Assembly (NCBI RefSeq): GCF_041276405.1
Contig: NZ_JBGGGT010000002.1
Span: 3,962,501-4,026,500, forward strand
From: Microvirga sp. TS319
Lineage (GTDB): Bacteria > Pseudomonadota > Alphaproteobacteria > Rhizobiales > Beijerinckiaceae
Direction of reading: 5' to 3'
DNA length: 64,000 bases
The notes under the pieces were generated by a model. It had not been told where the DNA came from. It searched no databases and worked only from the letters and a program-made list of their open reading frames with translations. The position numbers and the translations under genes are program-made. Below, in pieces: positions 45,547 through 57,051 of this stretch. The stretch's first letter is position 1; every line of letters begins with the position of its first letter.

Positions 45547-45945
45547 GGGACGTTCGGCGCGACCACTCGGCCTCGTTGACCTCCGGCTCTCCACGAAAGC
45601 GCCGCTCCATCCGGATCGGGAGCCGGCGCACCATGGCATCGCTGCGAAACAGCATGGTCTCCAGCCGCTGAATCCGCTTCAGATCGGCCTGGCGCGACCG
45701 ACAATCCCTGTCGCGCCGTATCCTTCTCGGACGAGGGTGACGGCTTCTTGGGTCATCCCCGCCCCTCGGATCATCCCCGCGAAAGCGGGAATCCATTTCC
45801 TCAAACGTCAGCCGATATGGATCCCAGGCTCAGCCTGCGGCTGCCTCGGGATGCCGATGGCAGCCGGGCGGACCGCCTTTCTCCCGGCTTTGGAAAGCGC
45901 CGCCCTCGCCCTACCTTTGATCCCGAAGGCCTCCGGAGAGCAGCC
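45547..45945. other. Gap with REP-type repeats (family B, copy 4)
   Basis: About 400 bases. tcatccccg repeats occur at 45755 and 45772, the second followed by cgaaagcgggaatcca, a widespread proteobacterial REP form. A 40-codon reverse-strand frame (about 45533-45655, MLFRSDAMVRRLPIRME at its start, GGAGACC before the ATG) overlaps the MOSC gene's end; I do not count it as a gene but note it. Confidence 0.5.
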
Positions 45946-47067
45946 ATGCCCTGGTCCATTCCCGTCGCGCGCATCGCCGGCACCGAGATCCGCATCCATG
46001 TGACCTTCCTGCTCTTCCTGATCTGGATCGGCGCGGCGCAATGGCAGGCGGGAGGCCGGTCGGCCGCCATCGACGGCGTGGTCTTCATCGTGCTGATCTT
46101 CGCCTGCGTGCTGGCCCATGAGTTCGGGCACATCCTCGCGGCGAAGCGCTACGGCATCAAGACGCCCGAGGTGACGCTCTGGCCCATCGGCGGCGTCGCG
46201 AGCCTCGAGCGGATCCCCGACAAGCCTCGCGAGGAGCTGGTGGTCGCGGTGGCGGGGCCCCTGGTGAACGTGGCCATCGCGGCGGCCATCATTCTCGTCC
46301 TTGGCCTGCGGGTCGACACCGCCGCCGCGACGGCACTCGAAAATCCGCATGCGGGCATCATGATGCGGCTGGCCGCCGCCAATATCTTCCTGGTGGTGTT
46401 CAACATGATCCCGGCCTTTCCCATGGACGGCGGGCGCGTCCTGAGGGCGGTCCTCGCGATGCGCATGAACTATGCCGATGCCACCCGCGCCGCAGCGCGG
46501 ATCGGCCAGGGCGCGGCCTTCCTGTTCGCGCTGCTCGGGCTCTTCAGCAACCCGATGCTGATCATCATCGCCCTTTTCATCTATCTCGCCGCCTCCGCGG
46601 AGGCGCAGGACGTCTCGTTCCGGGGCGCAACGCAGGGCCTGCCCGTGCATGCGGGCATGATCAGCTCGGTCGAGACGCTTCAGACATCCTCGACCCTGGA
46701 CGATGCCGTCGACCTGATGCTGCGCACCTCCCAGAGGGAATTTCCGGTGGTCGACGGTGGGGGCCATCCGCGCGGCCTTTTGACCCGCGACGGCCTGATC
46801 GTGGCTCTCCGTCAGGGAGGCCCCATGACCCCGGTCCTCGACGTGATGGCCCGGGACCTGCCGACGGTCCAGGAATGGCAGCCCTTCGAGGCCGCCATCA
46901 CCCTGCTCAACAAGGCCAAGGCCCCGGCTCTCCTCGTGCTGAACCGGGACGAACAGCTCGTCGGGCTCCTGACGCCCGAGAATCTCGGCGAGATGATGAT
47001 GGTGCGCAGCGCCCGCCCGGATTGGCGTTTCCGCACCCGGAAATCCTATGTTCAGGGCGGTTTTTGA
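45946..47067 (+). CDS. Site-2 protease family metalloprotease with CBS pair
   Basis: A 373-residue membrane protein of the M50B group. The zinc site is HEFGH at residues 58-62 within the second or third span. The third ligand lies in FPMDGGRVLRA near 160, in the position of the NPDG motif. A CBS domain pair follows at ~240-360 (TLDDAVDLMLRTSQREFPVV and its partner). Such SpoIVFB/Rv-type proteases cut transmembrane substrates such as anti-sigma factors, and CBS domains sense adenine nucleotides. The substrate is unknown. ATG 45946 has CCGGAGAG upstream, and the family begins with PWSIPVARI; the longer frame is translated from repeats. Confidence 0.9.
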   Translation: MPWSIPVARIAGTEIRIHVTFLLFLIWIGAAQWQAGGRSAAIDGVVFIVLIFACVLAHEFGHILAAKRYGIKTPEVTLWPIGGVASLERIPDKPREELVVAVAGPLVNVAIAAAIILVLGLRVDTAAATALENPHAGIMMRLAAANIFLVVFNMIPAFPMDGGRVLRAVLAMRMNYADATRAAARIGQGAAFLFALLGLFSNPMLIIIALFIYLAASAEAQDVSFRGATQGLPVHAGMISSVETLQTSSTLDDAVDLMLRTSQREFPVVDGGGHPRGLLTRDGLIVALRQGGPMTPVLDVMARDLPTVQEWQPFEAAITLLNKAKAPALLVLNRDEQLVGLLTPENLGEMMMVRSARPDWRFRTRKSYVQGGF

Positions 47068-47215
47068 ACCTTCGCGGCCTGTGACGACGGCACGCCCTAT
47101 TGCCGCCGCAGACTAATCACTATATTGCAAGTCCATCAATTTCTTCGCCCGGTACGAGCCAGGGGCGCGGGGACATCCGCCGCGTGCCGGGCCTCTTTGC
47201 CTTGAAAGACCCCTT

Positions 47216-49042
<1,827 letters not shown>

Positions 49043-49065
49043 GATCTGCGTTGAGACATGACCAG

Positions 49066-49091
49066 AAGGCCGCCCCGAGGGCGGCCTTTTT
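49066..49091 (+). terminator. Rho-independent terminator of typA
   Basis: AAGGCCGCCC, loop CGA, GGGCGGCCTT and T's to 49091. The stem may also serve the convergent small-protein operon, though on that strand the U-tract is weak. Confidence 0.9.
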
Positions 49092-49108
49092 CGTATGCAT
49101 GAAGGTCC

Positions 49109-49273
49109 TTAGCCTTCAGCCTTGTCGCTCTGCCCCTTCTTCGCACCCTCGCCCATGGGTTTGGTGGAATCCTCACCGGACCCATCGGGGTTGTCGCGGC
49201 CCTGCGGCGTCAGGCGCGGTGCGTCGATATCCTGTTCGGTCGCCTGGTTGGACTTTTTGTCGGATCGAGCCAT
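49109..49273 (-). CDS. Small disordered protein D of the four-gene cluster
   Basis: A 54-residue, very hydrophilic protein (MARSDKKSNQATEQD at the start), with no Cys, Trp or predicted helix of length. The stretch TPQGRDNPDGSGEDSTKP is typical of intrinsic disorder. AAGGAAC lies about 10 bases before the ATG at 49273. It is last in a run of four like-oriented tiny genes; the gap to the previous one is 46 bases. No family is recognised. Confidence 0.5.
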   Translation of the reverse strand: MARSDKKSNQATEQDIDAPRLTPQGRDNPDGSGEDSTKPMGEGAKKGQSDKAEG

Positions 49274-49319
49274 CGCTGCTTGTTCCTTTCTCGCATCTCT
49301 CGCATCACGTAGTCTTGCA

Positions 49320-49640
49320 TCAGGTCGGGCCGCCGGAGCCGCTCGTCGGCCCGGAGCCGGATTCCGAGCCGGCGTCGCCCTCGTTTCCGAGAGACCGCGA
49401 GCCGCTGGGATCGGTAAGACCGGTCGCGCGGGAGCCGGCATCGGTGCCGCGCGATGGGATTCCCTTCGGGCCGCCCGGGATGGTGCCGGAGCCGGTGCCC
49501 GTCGCATTGGTCTCGTCGACCGAGCCGCCGAGATCGAAGCCGGGCCGGTCCTCGGATCCGGGCCTCGGATTACGGTCAGCCGATTCGGGGTCGGGGCGCT
49601 CCGTCGGGACCCGCGGTCCGGAATTTGGGTTCTGCGTCAT
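49320..49640 (-). CDS. Small disordered Gly/Ser/Pro-rich protein C
   Basis: A 106-residue low-complexity protein (MTQNPNSGPRVPTERPDPES at the start, GSGSGPTSGSGG near the end), without cysteine or hydrophobic segment. The piece ERPDP recurs in protein B, hinting at common origin. AGGAC precedes the ATG by 8 bases and protein B's stop lies 12 bases upstream. It may be a stress or desiccation hydrophilin, but that is a guess from composition. Confidence 0.55.
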   Translation of the reverse strand: MTQNPNSGPRVPTERPDPESADRNPRPGSEDRPGFDLGGSVDETNATGTGSGTIPGGPKGIPSRGTDAGSRATGLTDPSGSRSLGNEGDAGSESGSGPTSGSGGPT

Positions 49641-49652
49641 GGCCGGGTCCTG

Positions 49653-49886
49653 TCACGAGCTGGTGGAATCGGTTCCGTCGCGATCGCCGATATCCGGGAG
49701 GGCTCCCGCGCCGGGCGTCGCGTCCGGATTGGTCAGCGACGGCTTGCCGTGAGGCCCGACCGCAGGCGGAGCACCGCCGGCTTTGTCCTTGGGTGAGCCC
49801 CCGCGACCCGCCGCCGGATCCGGCCGCTCGGAATCGACGTGCTTCTTCGTGTCCTCGGTATGGTTGCCATAGCCTGCATTGCCCAT
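49653..49886 (-). CDS. Small disordered protein B
   Basis: A 77-residue hydrophilic protein starting MGNAGYGNHTEDTKKHVDSE, rich in Gly, Pro, Asp and Ala, with the ERPDP piece shared with protein C. A good AGGAGA lies 6 bases before the ATG at 49886, which is the best translational signal of the four. The gap to protein A is 12 bases. Confidence 0.58.
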   Translation of the reverse strand: MGNAGYGNHTEDTKKHVDSERPDPAAGRGGSPKDKAGGAPPAVGPHGKPSLTNPDATPGAGALPDIGDRDGTDSTSS

Positions 49887-49898
49887 GGCGCTCTCCTG

Positions 49899-50255
49899 TC
49901 AGCCCTGGTTCTTGCCGTTGACGGCCGTCGCCCGCTCGATGGCTTCCGCCGTCGCGTCCTTGTCGTCCGGCGAGAGCGTCGCATCGCTCAAATGCTTCGT
50001 GGCCTCGGGCGTCTCGGCGGCGGTGAGTTCGTCATGGCCGTCCATGCCGGCCTGGCTCGTCTGGCCCGTCTGGCCCTGGCGGTAATTGTAGGCCTCGCCG
50101 CCCGGCTCGCTCCAGGCACGGCGCATGGTGGCGTTGCCTTCCGGCCCACCGTTCCGGTTCGGGTCGATGGGACTGTCGTCGCCGCCCCGCTGCTCGTTGC
50201 GGATCTGGTCCGCGTCCTGGTCTTTCAACGAATGAGGCGCCTTGCGCTCCGCCAT
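49899..50255 (-). CDS. Small hydrophilic protein A, first of the four-gene cluster
   Basis: A 118-residue acidic protein (MAERKAPHSLKDQDADQIRN at the start) with no cysteine and no membrane segment. A short amphipathic region near the end (SPDDKDATAEAIERATAV) could be helical. GGAG precedes the ATG at 50255; upstream codons in frame overlap the cysK terminator and are rejected. It begins the operon A-B-C-D. The promoter must lie between 50255 and the cysK terminator at 50387. Confidence 0.6.
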   Translation of the reverse strand: MAERKAPHSLKDQDADQIRNEQRGGDDSPIDPNRNGGPEGNATMRRAWSEPGGEAYNYRQGQTGQTSQAGMDGHDELTAAETPEATKHLSDATLSPDDKDATAEAIERATAVNGKNQG

Positions 50256-50356
50256 GGTGAACTCCGTCAATTCATTTGGAAAATGGTTGAATTCGTCTGC
50301 TTCCAGGAGAACCCGACGGGCTGAGGGAAGTTCTTGCCAAGCTTGGATGGCCGCCA

Positions 50357-50387
50357 AACAAAAAGGGCGGCCTGAAGGCCGCCCTTT
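50357..50387 (-). terminator. Rho-independent terminator of cysK
   Basis: AAAGGGCGGCC (50362-50372), TGAA, GGCCGCCCTTT (50377-50387): 11-bp stem. On the reverse strand it is followed by TTTTTGTTTG. It ends the cysK transcript just before the small-protein operon starts. Confidence 0.9.
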
Positions 50388-50410
50388 CTCGGGTCAGACA
50401 GGACGAAATC

Positions 50411-51391
50411 TTACAGCCCCTCGAACAAAGCCGTCGAGAGATAGCGCTCGGCGAAGGACGGCGCGACGGTGACGATGCGCTTGCCCTTGAACTCGGGACG
50501 GGATGCGATCTCCAGGGCGGCCGCCACATTGGCGCCCGTGGAGATGCCGCCCGGGATGCCTTCCAGCTTGGCGAGCCTGCGGGCCATGTCGAACGCGGTC
50601 TGGTTGCCGATGGTGATCACGCCGTCGATGCGGGAGCGGTCGAGCACGTCCGGGATGAAGCCGGCGCCCAGCCCCTGGATCTTGTGCGGGCCAGGCTGGC
50701 CGCCGGAGAGCACGGGGGAATCCTCCGGCTCCACGGCAAAGACCTTCAGGTCCGGCAGACGCGGCTTGATGACCTGGGCGACGCCCGTAATCGTGCCGCC
50801 GGTACCGACGCCCGCCACGAAGGCATCGAGCTGGCCGTGGGTGTCGTTCCAGATCTCCTCGGCCGTGGTCCTGCGATGGATATCGGGATTGGCCGGGTTC
50901 TTGAACTGCTGCGGAATGACCGAGCCCGGGATTTCCTTGAGCAGCTCCTCCGCGCGGGCGATCGCGCCCTTCATGCCCTGCGGCCCGGGGGTGAGCTCCA
51001 GTTCGGCGCCGAGAAAGGCCAGCATCTTGCGCCGTTCTATGGACATGGTCTCGGGCATCACGAGGATCAGGCGGTAGCCGCGCGCGGCCGCCACGAAGGC
51101 GAGCGCAATGCCGGTATTGCCGGAGGTCGGCTCGATCAGCGTGGCGCCGGGCTTGATCTGGCCGGAGGCCTCCAGGGCGTCGATCATGCTGACGCCGATG
51201 CGGTCCTTCACACTGGAGATCGGGTTGAAGAACTCGAGCTTGAGGAGAATCTCGGCATCGACTCCATGCTCCTTCGGCAGGCGGTTGAGACGCACGAGCG
51301 GGGTATTGCCGATGGTGTCGGTGATGGAGCCGAAAATGCGCCCGCGGCCGGGCTTCGTAGCGGCGTCCGAGGCGTTGAACGTGTCAGCCAT
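50411..51391 (-). CDS. cysK: Cysteine synthase A (O-acetylserine sulfhydrylase)
   Basis: A 326-residue fold-II PLP enzyme making cysteine from O-acetylserine and sulfide. The PLP lysine is in [13 protein letters not shown] near residue 58. [11 protein letters not shown] binds the substrate carboxylate and [14 protein letters not shown] the PLP phosphate. The start at 51391 is decided by GGAGG 5 bases upstream; the ATG at 51403 lies before that site. It lies 73 bases after an Rrf2-type regulator gene on the same strand. Confidence 0.96.
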   Translation of the reverse strand: MADTFNASDAATKPGRGRIFGSITDTIGNTPLVRLNRLPKEHGVDAEILLKLEFFNPISSVKDRIGVSMIDALEASGQIKPGATLIEPTSGNTGIALAFVAAARGYRLILVMPETMSIERRKMLAFLGAELELTPGPQGMKGAIARAEELLKEIPGSVIPQQFKNPANPDIHRRTTAEEIWNDTHGQLDAFVAGVGTGGTITGVAQVIKPRLPDLKVFAVEPEDSPVLSGGQPGPHKIQGLGAGFIPDVLDRSRIDGVITIGNQTAFDMARRLAKLEGIPGGISTGANVAAALEIASRPEFKGKRIVTVAPSFAERYLSTALFEGL

Positions 51392-51464
51392 AAGATCCTC
51401 CATGAGAAGGGCAGGATCCTAGTCCTTTCCGCAACGGGTGTCGATAATTGCGTTAATTCACAAA

Positions 51465-51914
51465 CTATATCGTGAAATCCACGGGAGTGGTCGCTTCGAC
51501 GACGGCTTCCTCCTGCGCCCGGTTGCACAAGTCCTCCACCGTCACCTTGTCGAGCTCGGCCAGGAAGGCTTCCGTTCCCTTCGTCACGAGCGGAGCCACC
51601 ACCGCTTCGGCGAGCCGCGATTCCGGAATCGGGGCACTGCCCTCATCCTCCTGCGCCGTCATGGCGGTGCGCACGATGTCTCCCGCCGTGATGCGCCGGC
51701 GCTCGCGGGCAAGTTCGTAGCCGCCGCGGGGGCCGCGCACGCCTTTGAGGATCCCCTGCCGCACCAAAGCCTGCAGCACCGGCTCCAGATAACGCGGCGG
51801 CAGGTTGTGCCGGGCGGCGAGCGCCTTCGCCGAGACGGGCATCGGCCGCGCATGGAGCGCGATGTCGGTGACGGCGGCGATCGCGAGCAGGGAGCGGCGG
51901 GAGAGAAAGTTCAT
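51465..51914 (-). CDS. Rrf2-family transcriptional regulator
   Basis: A 149-residue Rrf2 winged-helix regulator (MNFLSRRSLLAIAAVTDIAL start; recognition region ALAARHNLPPRYLEPVLQALV at ~30-50; GPRGGYELARERRRIT wing). Fe-S members such as IscR carry three clustered cysteines after residue 90; here there is a single Cys (in DLCNRAQ), so no cluster is expected. Being next to cysK it may resemble CymR, which controls cysteine genes by binding CysK in Gram-positive bacteria. That partnership is an inference. Confidence 0.88.
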   Translation of the reverse strand: MNFLSRRSLLAIAAVTDIALHARPMPVSAKALAARHNLPPRYLEPVLQALVRQGILKGVRGPRGGYELARERRRITAGDIVRTAMTAQEDEGSAPIPESRLAEAVVAPLVTKGTEAFLAELDKVTVEDLCNRAQEEAVVEATTPVDFTI

Positions 51915-51924
51915 CGCGTGCCTT

Positions 51925-52380
51925 TCAGTTCAGTCCCGTCGAGCCGAACCCGCCTGCGTCCCGCGCCGTACGATCGACGGCGGCGACCTCCGCCACTTCC
52001 ACGGTCGTGACGGGGGCAACGATCATCTGCGCGATGCGCATGCCGCGCGTGATCGCGAAGGGCTCCGTGCCGAGATTGACGAGCAGCACCTGCACCTCGC
52101 CGCGGTAATCCGCGTCAATGGTGCCGGGCGCATTGAGAACCGTCACGCCGTGCCTGAGGGCGAGGCCCGAGCGCGGCCGCACCTGGGCCTCGAAACCCTG
52201 CTCCAGCTGGATGACGAGGCCCGTGGGAACGAGCCTGCGTTCCAGCGGGGCCAGCACCACCGGGGCTTCGGCCGGGTTGGCGGCGATCAGATCCATGCCC
52301 GCGGCGCCCGGGGTTTCATAGCGCGGCAGCGGCAGGCCGGCACCGTGAGGCAGGCGCTGGACGCGCAGCACATGGGTCAT
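51925..52380 (-). CDS. dut: dUTP diphosphatase
   Basis: A 151-residue trimeric dUTPase that removes dUTP and supplies dUMP. Motif 1 is [10 protein letters not shown], motif 2 RSGLALRHG, motif 3 [13 protein letters not shown], motif 4 RIAQMIVAP and motif 5 GGFGSTG at the C-terminus; all five are intact. The ATG at 52380 overlaps the coaBC stop (ATGA), so the two are translationally coupled. The ubiE-ubiB-coaBC-dut order is typical of Hyphomicrobiales. Confidence 0.96.
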   Translation of the reverse strand: MTHVLRVQRLPHGAGLPLPRYETPGAAGMDLIAANPAEAPVVLAPLERRLVPTGLVIQLEQGFEAQVRPRSGLALRHGVTVLNAPGTIDADYRGEVQVLLVNLGTEPFAITRGMRIAQMIVAPVTTVEVAEVAAVDRTARDAGGFGSTGLN

Positions 52381-53588
52381 GGGTTCCGGTCTCCGAGCAA
52401 AGCGCCCACATGCGCGACGAGCCGTTCGGCGACCTCGGTCTTCGAGAGCGTCGGCCAGGTCTCGACATTGGTTGACGTTACGAGATGCACCGTATTGCTG
52501 TCGCCACCCATGACGCCGGCGGCAGGCGACACGTCGTTGGCGAGGATGAGATCGCAGCCCTTCTTCACGAGTTTCTGCTTCGCGTGTTCGATCACGTTCT
52601 CGGTCTCGGCGGCAAAGCCCACCATGAGGGCCGGACGGTTCTGCGCCGATTTCGAGATCGTGGCGAGAATGTCGGGGTTTTCGGCAAGGGCCAGGTTCGG
52701 CAGAGCGCCGTCCTTCTTCTTGATCTTCTGCCCGCCCGCATTCGCTACGCGCCAATCGGCGACGGCGGCGGCGAAGATGCCGATATCGGCGGGCAGCGCC
52801 TTCTCCACCGCGGCCAGCATCTCGCGTGCGCTCTCCACATGCACGGTGGCGACGCCGGCGGGATCGGGCAGATCGACGGGACCGGAGATCAGCGTCACGC
52901 GTGCGCCTGCCGCCGCGGCCGCTCTTGCGATCGCGTGGCCCTGCTTGCCCGAAGACCGGTTGGCGATATAGCGCACCGGATCGATCGGCTCATGCGTCGG
53001 GCCCGAGGTCACGATCACATGGCGGCCAGCAAGTGGGCCGGAGGGGGCCAGCAGGCGCTCGACGGCAGCCGCGATTTCGAGGGGCTCGGCCATGCGGCCG
53101 GGGCCGATTTCAGCCTCCGCCATCGCGCCGTCGTTCGGCCCGACCGTATGGACGCCATCGGCCCGGAGGGCCTTGAGATTGCGTTGCGTGGCCGGATGCA
53201 GCCACATGCGCACGTTCATGGCGGGCGCGATCAGGATGGGCAGCGTGGTGGCGAGCAGGATTGTGGAAGCGAGATCGTCCGCATGCCCTCCCGCCATCTT
53301 CGCCATGAGATTGGCGGTCGCGGGCGCGACCACGACGAGATCCGCATCGCGCGCCAGCCGGATGTGCCCGATATCGGCCTCGTCCTCGCGGTCGAAGAGA
53401 TCGGTATGCGTGCGCTGTCCGGTAAGGGCCGAGGCCGCCAGCTGCGTGATGAATTGCTGCGCGCCATGGGTGAGAACGCAGCGCACCAATGCGCCCCGCT
53501 CGCGCAGGCGGCGGATCAGGTCGAGGGACTTGTAGGCCGCGATCCCGCCGCCGATGACGAGGAGAATGCGTTTGCCGGACAGCGTCAT
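52377..53588 (-). CDS. coaBC: Phosphopantothenoylcysteine decarboxylase / synthetase
   Basis: A 403-residue bifunctional CoA-synthesis enzyme. The CoaC flavoprotein domain (1-~185) keeps catalytic His75 ([10 protein letters not shown]) and Asn125 (PAMNVRMW). The position of the E. coli Cys158, normally in an ACG motif, reads [13 protein letters not shown]: glutamate replaces cysteine. The CoaB domain (~190-400) has the [21 protein letters not shown] start and the lysine-rich KIKKKDG loop. The start overlaps the ubiB stop by four bases. Confidence 0.95.
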   Translation of the reverse strand: MTLSGKRILLVIGGGIAAYKSLDLIRRLRERGALVRCVLTHGAQQFITQLAASALTGQRTHTDLFDREDEADIGHIRLARDADLVVVAPATANLMAKMAGGHADDLASTILLATTLPILIAPAMNVRMWLHPATQRNLKALRADGVHTVGPNDGAMAEAEIGPGRMAEPLEIAAAVERLLAPSGPLAGRHVIVTSGPTHEPIDPVRYIANRSSGKQGHAIARAAAAAGARVTLISGPVDLPDPAGVATVHVESAREMLAAVEKALPADIGIFAAAVADWRVANAGGQKIKKKDGALPNLALAENPDILATISKSAQNRPALMVGFAAETENVIEHAKQKLVKKGCDLILANDVSPAAGVMGGDSNTVHLVTSTNVETWPTLSKTEVAERLVAHVGALLGDRNP

Positions 53589-55159
53589 GAGAAACCTCTG
53601 AACAGCATGATCATCAACGAGACGGCGATGATCCACAAGGCGGCCATGCCCCAGCGGTTGCCGCGCGCCTCCGCGCGCCCGATGGCGGCGATGCTCTCCT
53701 GGTTGAGGGCGACGCCCTTGGCGGTCATGTCTTCCATCTGGTTGAGAACCCGCTCGGCCCGCAGGGCGAGATCCGGCAGGTCGCCGATGACGCCCGCGAG
53801 AGTCCACAGGCCGCGGCCCGCCTGCTCGACGCGGCCCAAAGGCCCGAGATTGCGCTCGATCCATTCACGCACCACCGGCTCGGATGTGGTCCACATGTCG
53901 AGCTTGGGATCGAGCGCGCGCGCGACCCCTTCCACCACCACCATGGTCTTCTGCAGCATCACGAGTTCGGTGCGCGTCGCCATGTCGAACAGGGCCGTGA
54001 TCTCGAACAGCAGCGTCAGCAGCTTCGCCATCGAGATCTCGTCGGCGCGCCGGTCGTGGATCGGCTCGCCGATGGCGCGGATCGCCTGCGCGAAATCCTC
54101 TACCGAATGGTGCGGCGGCACGTAGCCGGCCTCGAAATGCACCTGCGCGACACGCAGGTAGTCGCGGCGGATGAAGCCGAGTAGGATCTCGGCCAGGAAG
54201 CGCCGCTCCTTGAGGCCCAGGCGCCCCATGATGCCGAAATCGACCGCGACGAGACGGCCCTCCCGATCCACGAACAGGTTGCCAGGATGCATGTCGGCAT
54301 GAAAATAGCCGTCGCGGATGGCGTGGCGCAGGAAGGACTGGATCACCGTGCGCGCGAGCGCCTCGCGGTCGAAGCCGGCACGCTCGATACCCTCGATGTC
54401 GTTGAGGCGCACGCCGTCGATCCAAGTGGTGGTGAGCACGTCGCGAGCCGTGAGATCCCATTCCGGCTTGGGTACGCGGAAATCGGGATCGCCCTTCGTG
54501 TTCTCGGCGAGTTCCGAGACGGCGGCGGCTTCGAGGCGCAGATCCATCTCGACGGAAACGGAGCGCGCCAGCGTCTCCACCACTTCCATGGGCCTGAGGC
54601 GGCGCGCATCGGGCACCATGCGCTCGAACAGGCGCGCGGCCGCGCGCATGGCCTGAAGGTCGCGGGCAAAGCCTTCACGGACGCCGGGGCGCACCACCTT
54701 CACGGCCACCGTCTCCTCGCCTTCCGGCGTGCGGATGCGAGCCTTGTGGACCTGAGCGATGGAGGCCGCCGCCAGGGGCTCGCTGAAATCGAGGAAGAGA
54801 GCGCCGATCGGACGCCCGAGAGCGGCCTCGATCACGGCGACGGCCTGGGCGCGCGGGAACGGAGGCATCCGGTCCTGCAGGCGCTCCAGATCGCGCGCCG
54901 CCGCAACGCCCACGATATCGGGACGCGTCGCGAGGAACTGGCCGAATTTCACGTAGGACGGCCCGAGCCGCGTGAGAGCCTTGGAAAGACGCGCCGCGCC
55001 GTCCCCCGTCTGCCGACGCTCGATGGTGCGCGCCAATCTCAAGGCAAGGCGCGCGGAGGGCGGCAGGGCGCTCGGATCGAAGAGCCCGAGAGCACCTTCG
55101 CGGGCGAGGATGAAGCCGGCGCGCAGATTGCGCGCGAGATGGACGATGCTGCCGATCAC
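53585..55159 (-). CDS. ubiB: UbiB-family atypical kinase (ubiquinone synthesis)
   Basis: A 524-residue ABC1/UbiB protein needed for ubiquinone production. The KxGQ motif is in [14 protein letters not shown] near residue 70, and the Ala-rich loop reads [11 protein letters not shown] near 128. The catalytic [10 protein letters not shown] and metal-binding VDFGIMGRL stretches follow. Two C-terminal membrane-associated segments end the chain ([18 protein letters not shown]). The annotation 2-polyprenylphenol 6-hydroxylase seen in databases is historical; the protein is an ATPase-like factor. Confidence 0.95.
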   Translation of the reverse strand: MIGSIVHLARNLRAGFILAREGALGLFDPSALPPSARLALRLARTIERRQTGDGAARLSKALTRLGPSYVKFGQFLATRPDIVGVAAARDLERLQDRMPPFPRAQAVAVIEAALGRPIGALFLDFSEPLAAASIAQVHKARIRTPEGEETVAVKVVRPGVREGFARDLQAMRAAARLFERMVPDARRLRPMEVVETLARSVSVEMDLRLEAAAVSELAENTKGDPDFRVPKPEWDLTARDVLTTTWIDGVRLNDIEGIERAGFDREALARTVIQSFLRHAIRDGYFHADMHPGNLFVDREGRLVAVDFGIMGRLGLKERRFLAEILLGFIRRDYLRVAQVHFEAGYVPPHHSVEDFAQAIRAIGEPIHDRRADEISMAKLLTLLFEITALFDMATRTELVMLQKTMVVVEGVARALDPKLDMWTTSEPVVREWIERNLGPLGRVEQAGRGLWTLAGVIGDLPDLALRAERVLNQMEDMTAKGVALNQESIAAIGRAEARGNRWGMAALWIIAVSLMIMLFRGFS

Positions 55160-55162
55160 GTC

Positions 55163-55912
55163 TCAGATCTTCCAGCCGGAATGAATGGCGACCACGCCCG
55201 CCGTGAGCGGCCGATAGGTGACGCGCTTGAAGCCTGCCTCCTCGATCATCCGGGCGAAAGCGGCGGGCGGCGGGAACTTGCGGATCGATTCCACGAGATA
55301 CTGGTAGGATTCCGCATCCCCCGTCACCATCCGGCCCATCTGCGGGATCACGTTGAAGGAATAGACGTCGTAGATCCTGTCGAGGAGGGGCACGTCCACC
55401 TTCGAGAATTCGAGGCAGAGGAAGCGCCCGCCGGGCTTCAGCACGCGATGCGCCTCACGCAGGGCCACGTCGATGCGCGGCACGTTCCGGATACCGAAGG
55501 CGATCGTGTAGGCGTCGTAGCTGTTGGATTCGAGCGGCAGCTCTTCCGCATTGGCCTCGACGAAGTCGATGCGGCCGTCATAGCGGCGACCGGCGCGCTC
55601 GGCGCCCACTTTCAGCATCTCGCCGTTGATGTCGAGCACGGTCACATGGGTCCGCGGCCCGCCCGCGTCGAGAATGCGAAAGGCCACGTCGCCCGTGCCG
55701 CCGGCCACGTCCAGGTGGCGGAAGGCACGCTCGCGGGGCGGACGCAGGGTGGAGACGAGGCTATCCTTCCAGAGGCGGTGGAGCCCTGCGGACATGAGAT
55801 CGTTCATGAGGTCGTAGCGGCTCGCCACCGAACGGAAGACCTCGTTCACGCGGCCCTGCTTCTCGTCCAGGGGCACGGATTGAAACCCGAAATGGGTGTT
55901 CTCGTCGGTCAT
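55163..55912 (-). CDS. ubiE: Ubiquinone/menaquinone C-methyltransferase
   Basis: A 249-residue SAM-dependent methyltransferase that methylates 2-polyprenyl-6-methoxybenzoquinol. The family signature [18 protein letters not shown] lies near residue 35, motif [14 protein letters not shown] near 72, and [20 protein letters not shown] downstream. The start at 55912 ([10 protein letters not shown]) is favoured over 55954. It sits 3 bases before ubiB and heads the ubiE-ubiB-coaBC-dut unit, divergent from mutM. Confidence 0.95.
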   Translation of the reverse strand: MTDENTHFGFQSVPLDEKQGRVNEVFRSVASRYDLMNDLMSAGLHRLWKDSLVSTLRPPRERAFRHLDVAGGTGDVAFRILDAGGPRTHVTVLDINGEMLKVGAERAGRRYDGRIDFVEANAEELPLESNSYDAYTIAFGIRNVPRIDVALREAHRVLKPGGRFLCLEFSKVDVPLLDRIYDVYSFNVIPQMGRMVTGDAESYQYLVESIRKFPPPAAFARMIEEAGFKRVTYRPLTAGVVAIHSGWKI

Positions 55913-56011
55913 GATCCTCAAAAACCCTTTCGTCGCACTCTCAGCGGGATCCATAGCGGAAGCGGGGCCCGATGGCTATGTAAGGACTCCTGCGAACCGA
56001 AGAGATGGTTG

Positions 56012-56908
56012 ATGCCCGAACTGCCCGAAGTCGAAACCGTCCGGCGGGGCCTGGAGCCCGCCATGGTGGGAGCCCGCTTCACGAAGGTGGTGCAGCGCCG
56101 CCCGGACCTGCGCTTTCCGTTCCCCGAACGCTTCGTGGAGCGCCTGGAGGGACAGGAGGTTAGGGCTCTGGGCCGCCGGGCCAAGTATCTGCTCGCCGAT
56201 CTCTCCTCCGGGGAGGTGCTGATCATGCATCTGGGCATGTCGGGCCGATTCCTGGTGACGCAAGATGGGGCGAGCCGGATGCCGGGAGAGTTCCACCACG
56301 AGCATGGCGGCCTCAACGCGCACGATCACGTGACCTTCCACCTCTCCAACGGAGCGAGCGTCACCTACAACGACGCCCGGCGCTTCGGCTTCATGGATAT
56401 GGTGCCCCGCTCCGGGATCGAATCCTGCAGGCATTTCGCCCAGATGGGCATCGAACCTCTTGGAAACGAACTCTCAGGGCAGATCATCGCCGATCTGTTC
56501 GCGGGCAGGCGGACGCCGCTGAAGGCCGCCCTCCTCGACCAGCGCCTGATCGCGGGGCTCGGCAACATCTATGTCTGCGAAGCCCTGTTCCGCACCGGCC
56601 TTCATCCGGAAGCTCCGGCGGGATCGCTCGCCACCAGGGCCGGCAAGCCGACCGACAAGGCGCATCGCCTGGCGGAGGTGATCCGGGAAGTCCTCTCGGA
56701 AGCGGTGACGGCGGGCGGATCCACCTTGCGGGATCATGCCCAGGTGGACGGCTCGCTCGGCTATTTCCAGCATTCCTTCCGTGTCTACGACCGGGAGGGG
56801 GAGCCCTGCGTCACGCCCGAATGCTCCGGCACGGTCGCGCGTCTGGTGCAGTCCGGCCGATCCACCTTCTATTGCCCGGTCTGCCAGAAGCAGACGCGTG
56901 CGCGATAA
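56012..56908 (+). CDS. mutM: Formamidopyrimidine-DNA glycosylase
   Basis: A 298-residue Fpg that removes 8-oxoguanine and nicks the abasic site. The catalytic N-terminus is intact: Pro2-Glu3 in [14 protein letters not shown], with the conserved Lys in GRRAKYLL near 59. The C-terminal zinc finger (C-x4-C and, after an arm with QSGRSTF, C-x2-C) is present. The start at 56012 is fixed by the required N-terminal proline. It is divergent from ubiE, as in other alphaproteobacteria. Confidence 0.96.
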   Translation: MPELPEVETVRRGLEPAMVGARFTKVVQRRPDLRFPFPERFVERLEGQEVRALGRRAKYLLADLSSGEVLIMHLGMSGRFLVTQDGASRMPGEFHHEHGGLNAHDHVTFHLSNGASVTYNDARRFGFMDMVPRSGIESCRHFAQMGIEPLGNELSGQIIADLFAGRRTPLKAALLDQRLIAGLGNIYVCEALFRTGLHPEAPAGSLATRAGKPTDKAHRLAEVIREVLSEAVTAGGSTLRDHAQVDGSLGYFQHSFRVYDREGEPCVTPECSGTVARLVQSGRSTFYCPVCQKQTRAR

Positions 56909-57051
56909 TGTGAACGGCCAAGGCTGCCCCTCCCCGAAAAAGCCTGAAAAGGCATGGACTCTCGTCTCTTGCAGGTTGCGACCTTCACCGTCGGCATCTT
57001 CTGCAGGACAGGCTCGCGACCGCTTGAACTCGAGGTTCAGGAGGGCTCGCC

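Noticed and set aside
45533..45655. A 40-codon reverse-strand frame with GGAGACC before its ATG
   Set aside because: Overlaps the end of the MOSC gene, is very Arg-rich and short, and lies beside REP sequence; not enough to call it a gene.
49122..49796. A 224-codon forward frame opposite the four small genes
   Set aside because: Its product is Arg/Ala/Gly-rich without any fold pattern, it begins inside the 3' end of the cluster, and the four reverse frames each have SD-like sites. Still, this is the place where the coding strand is least certain.
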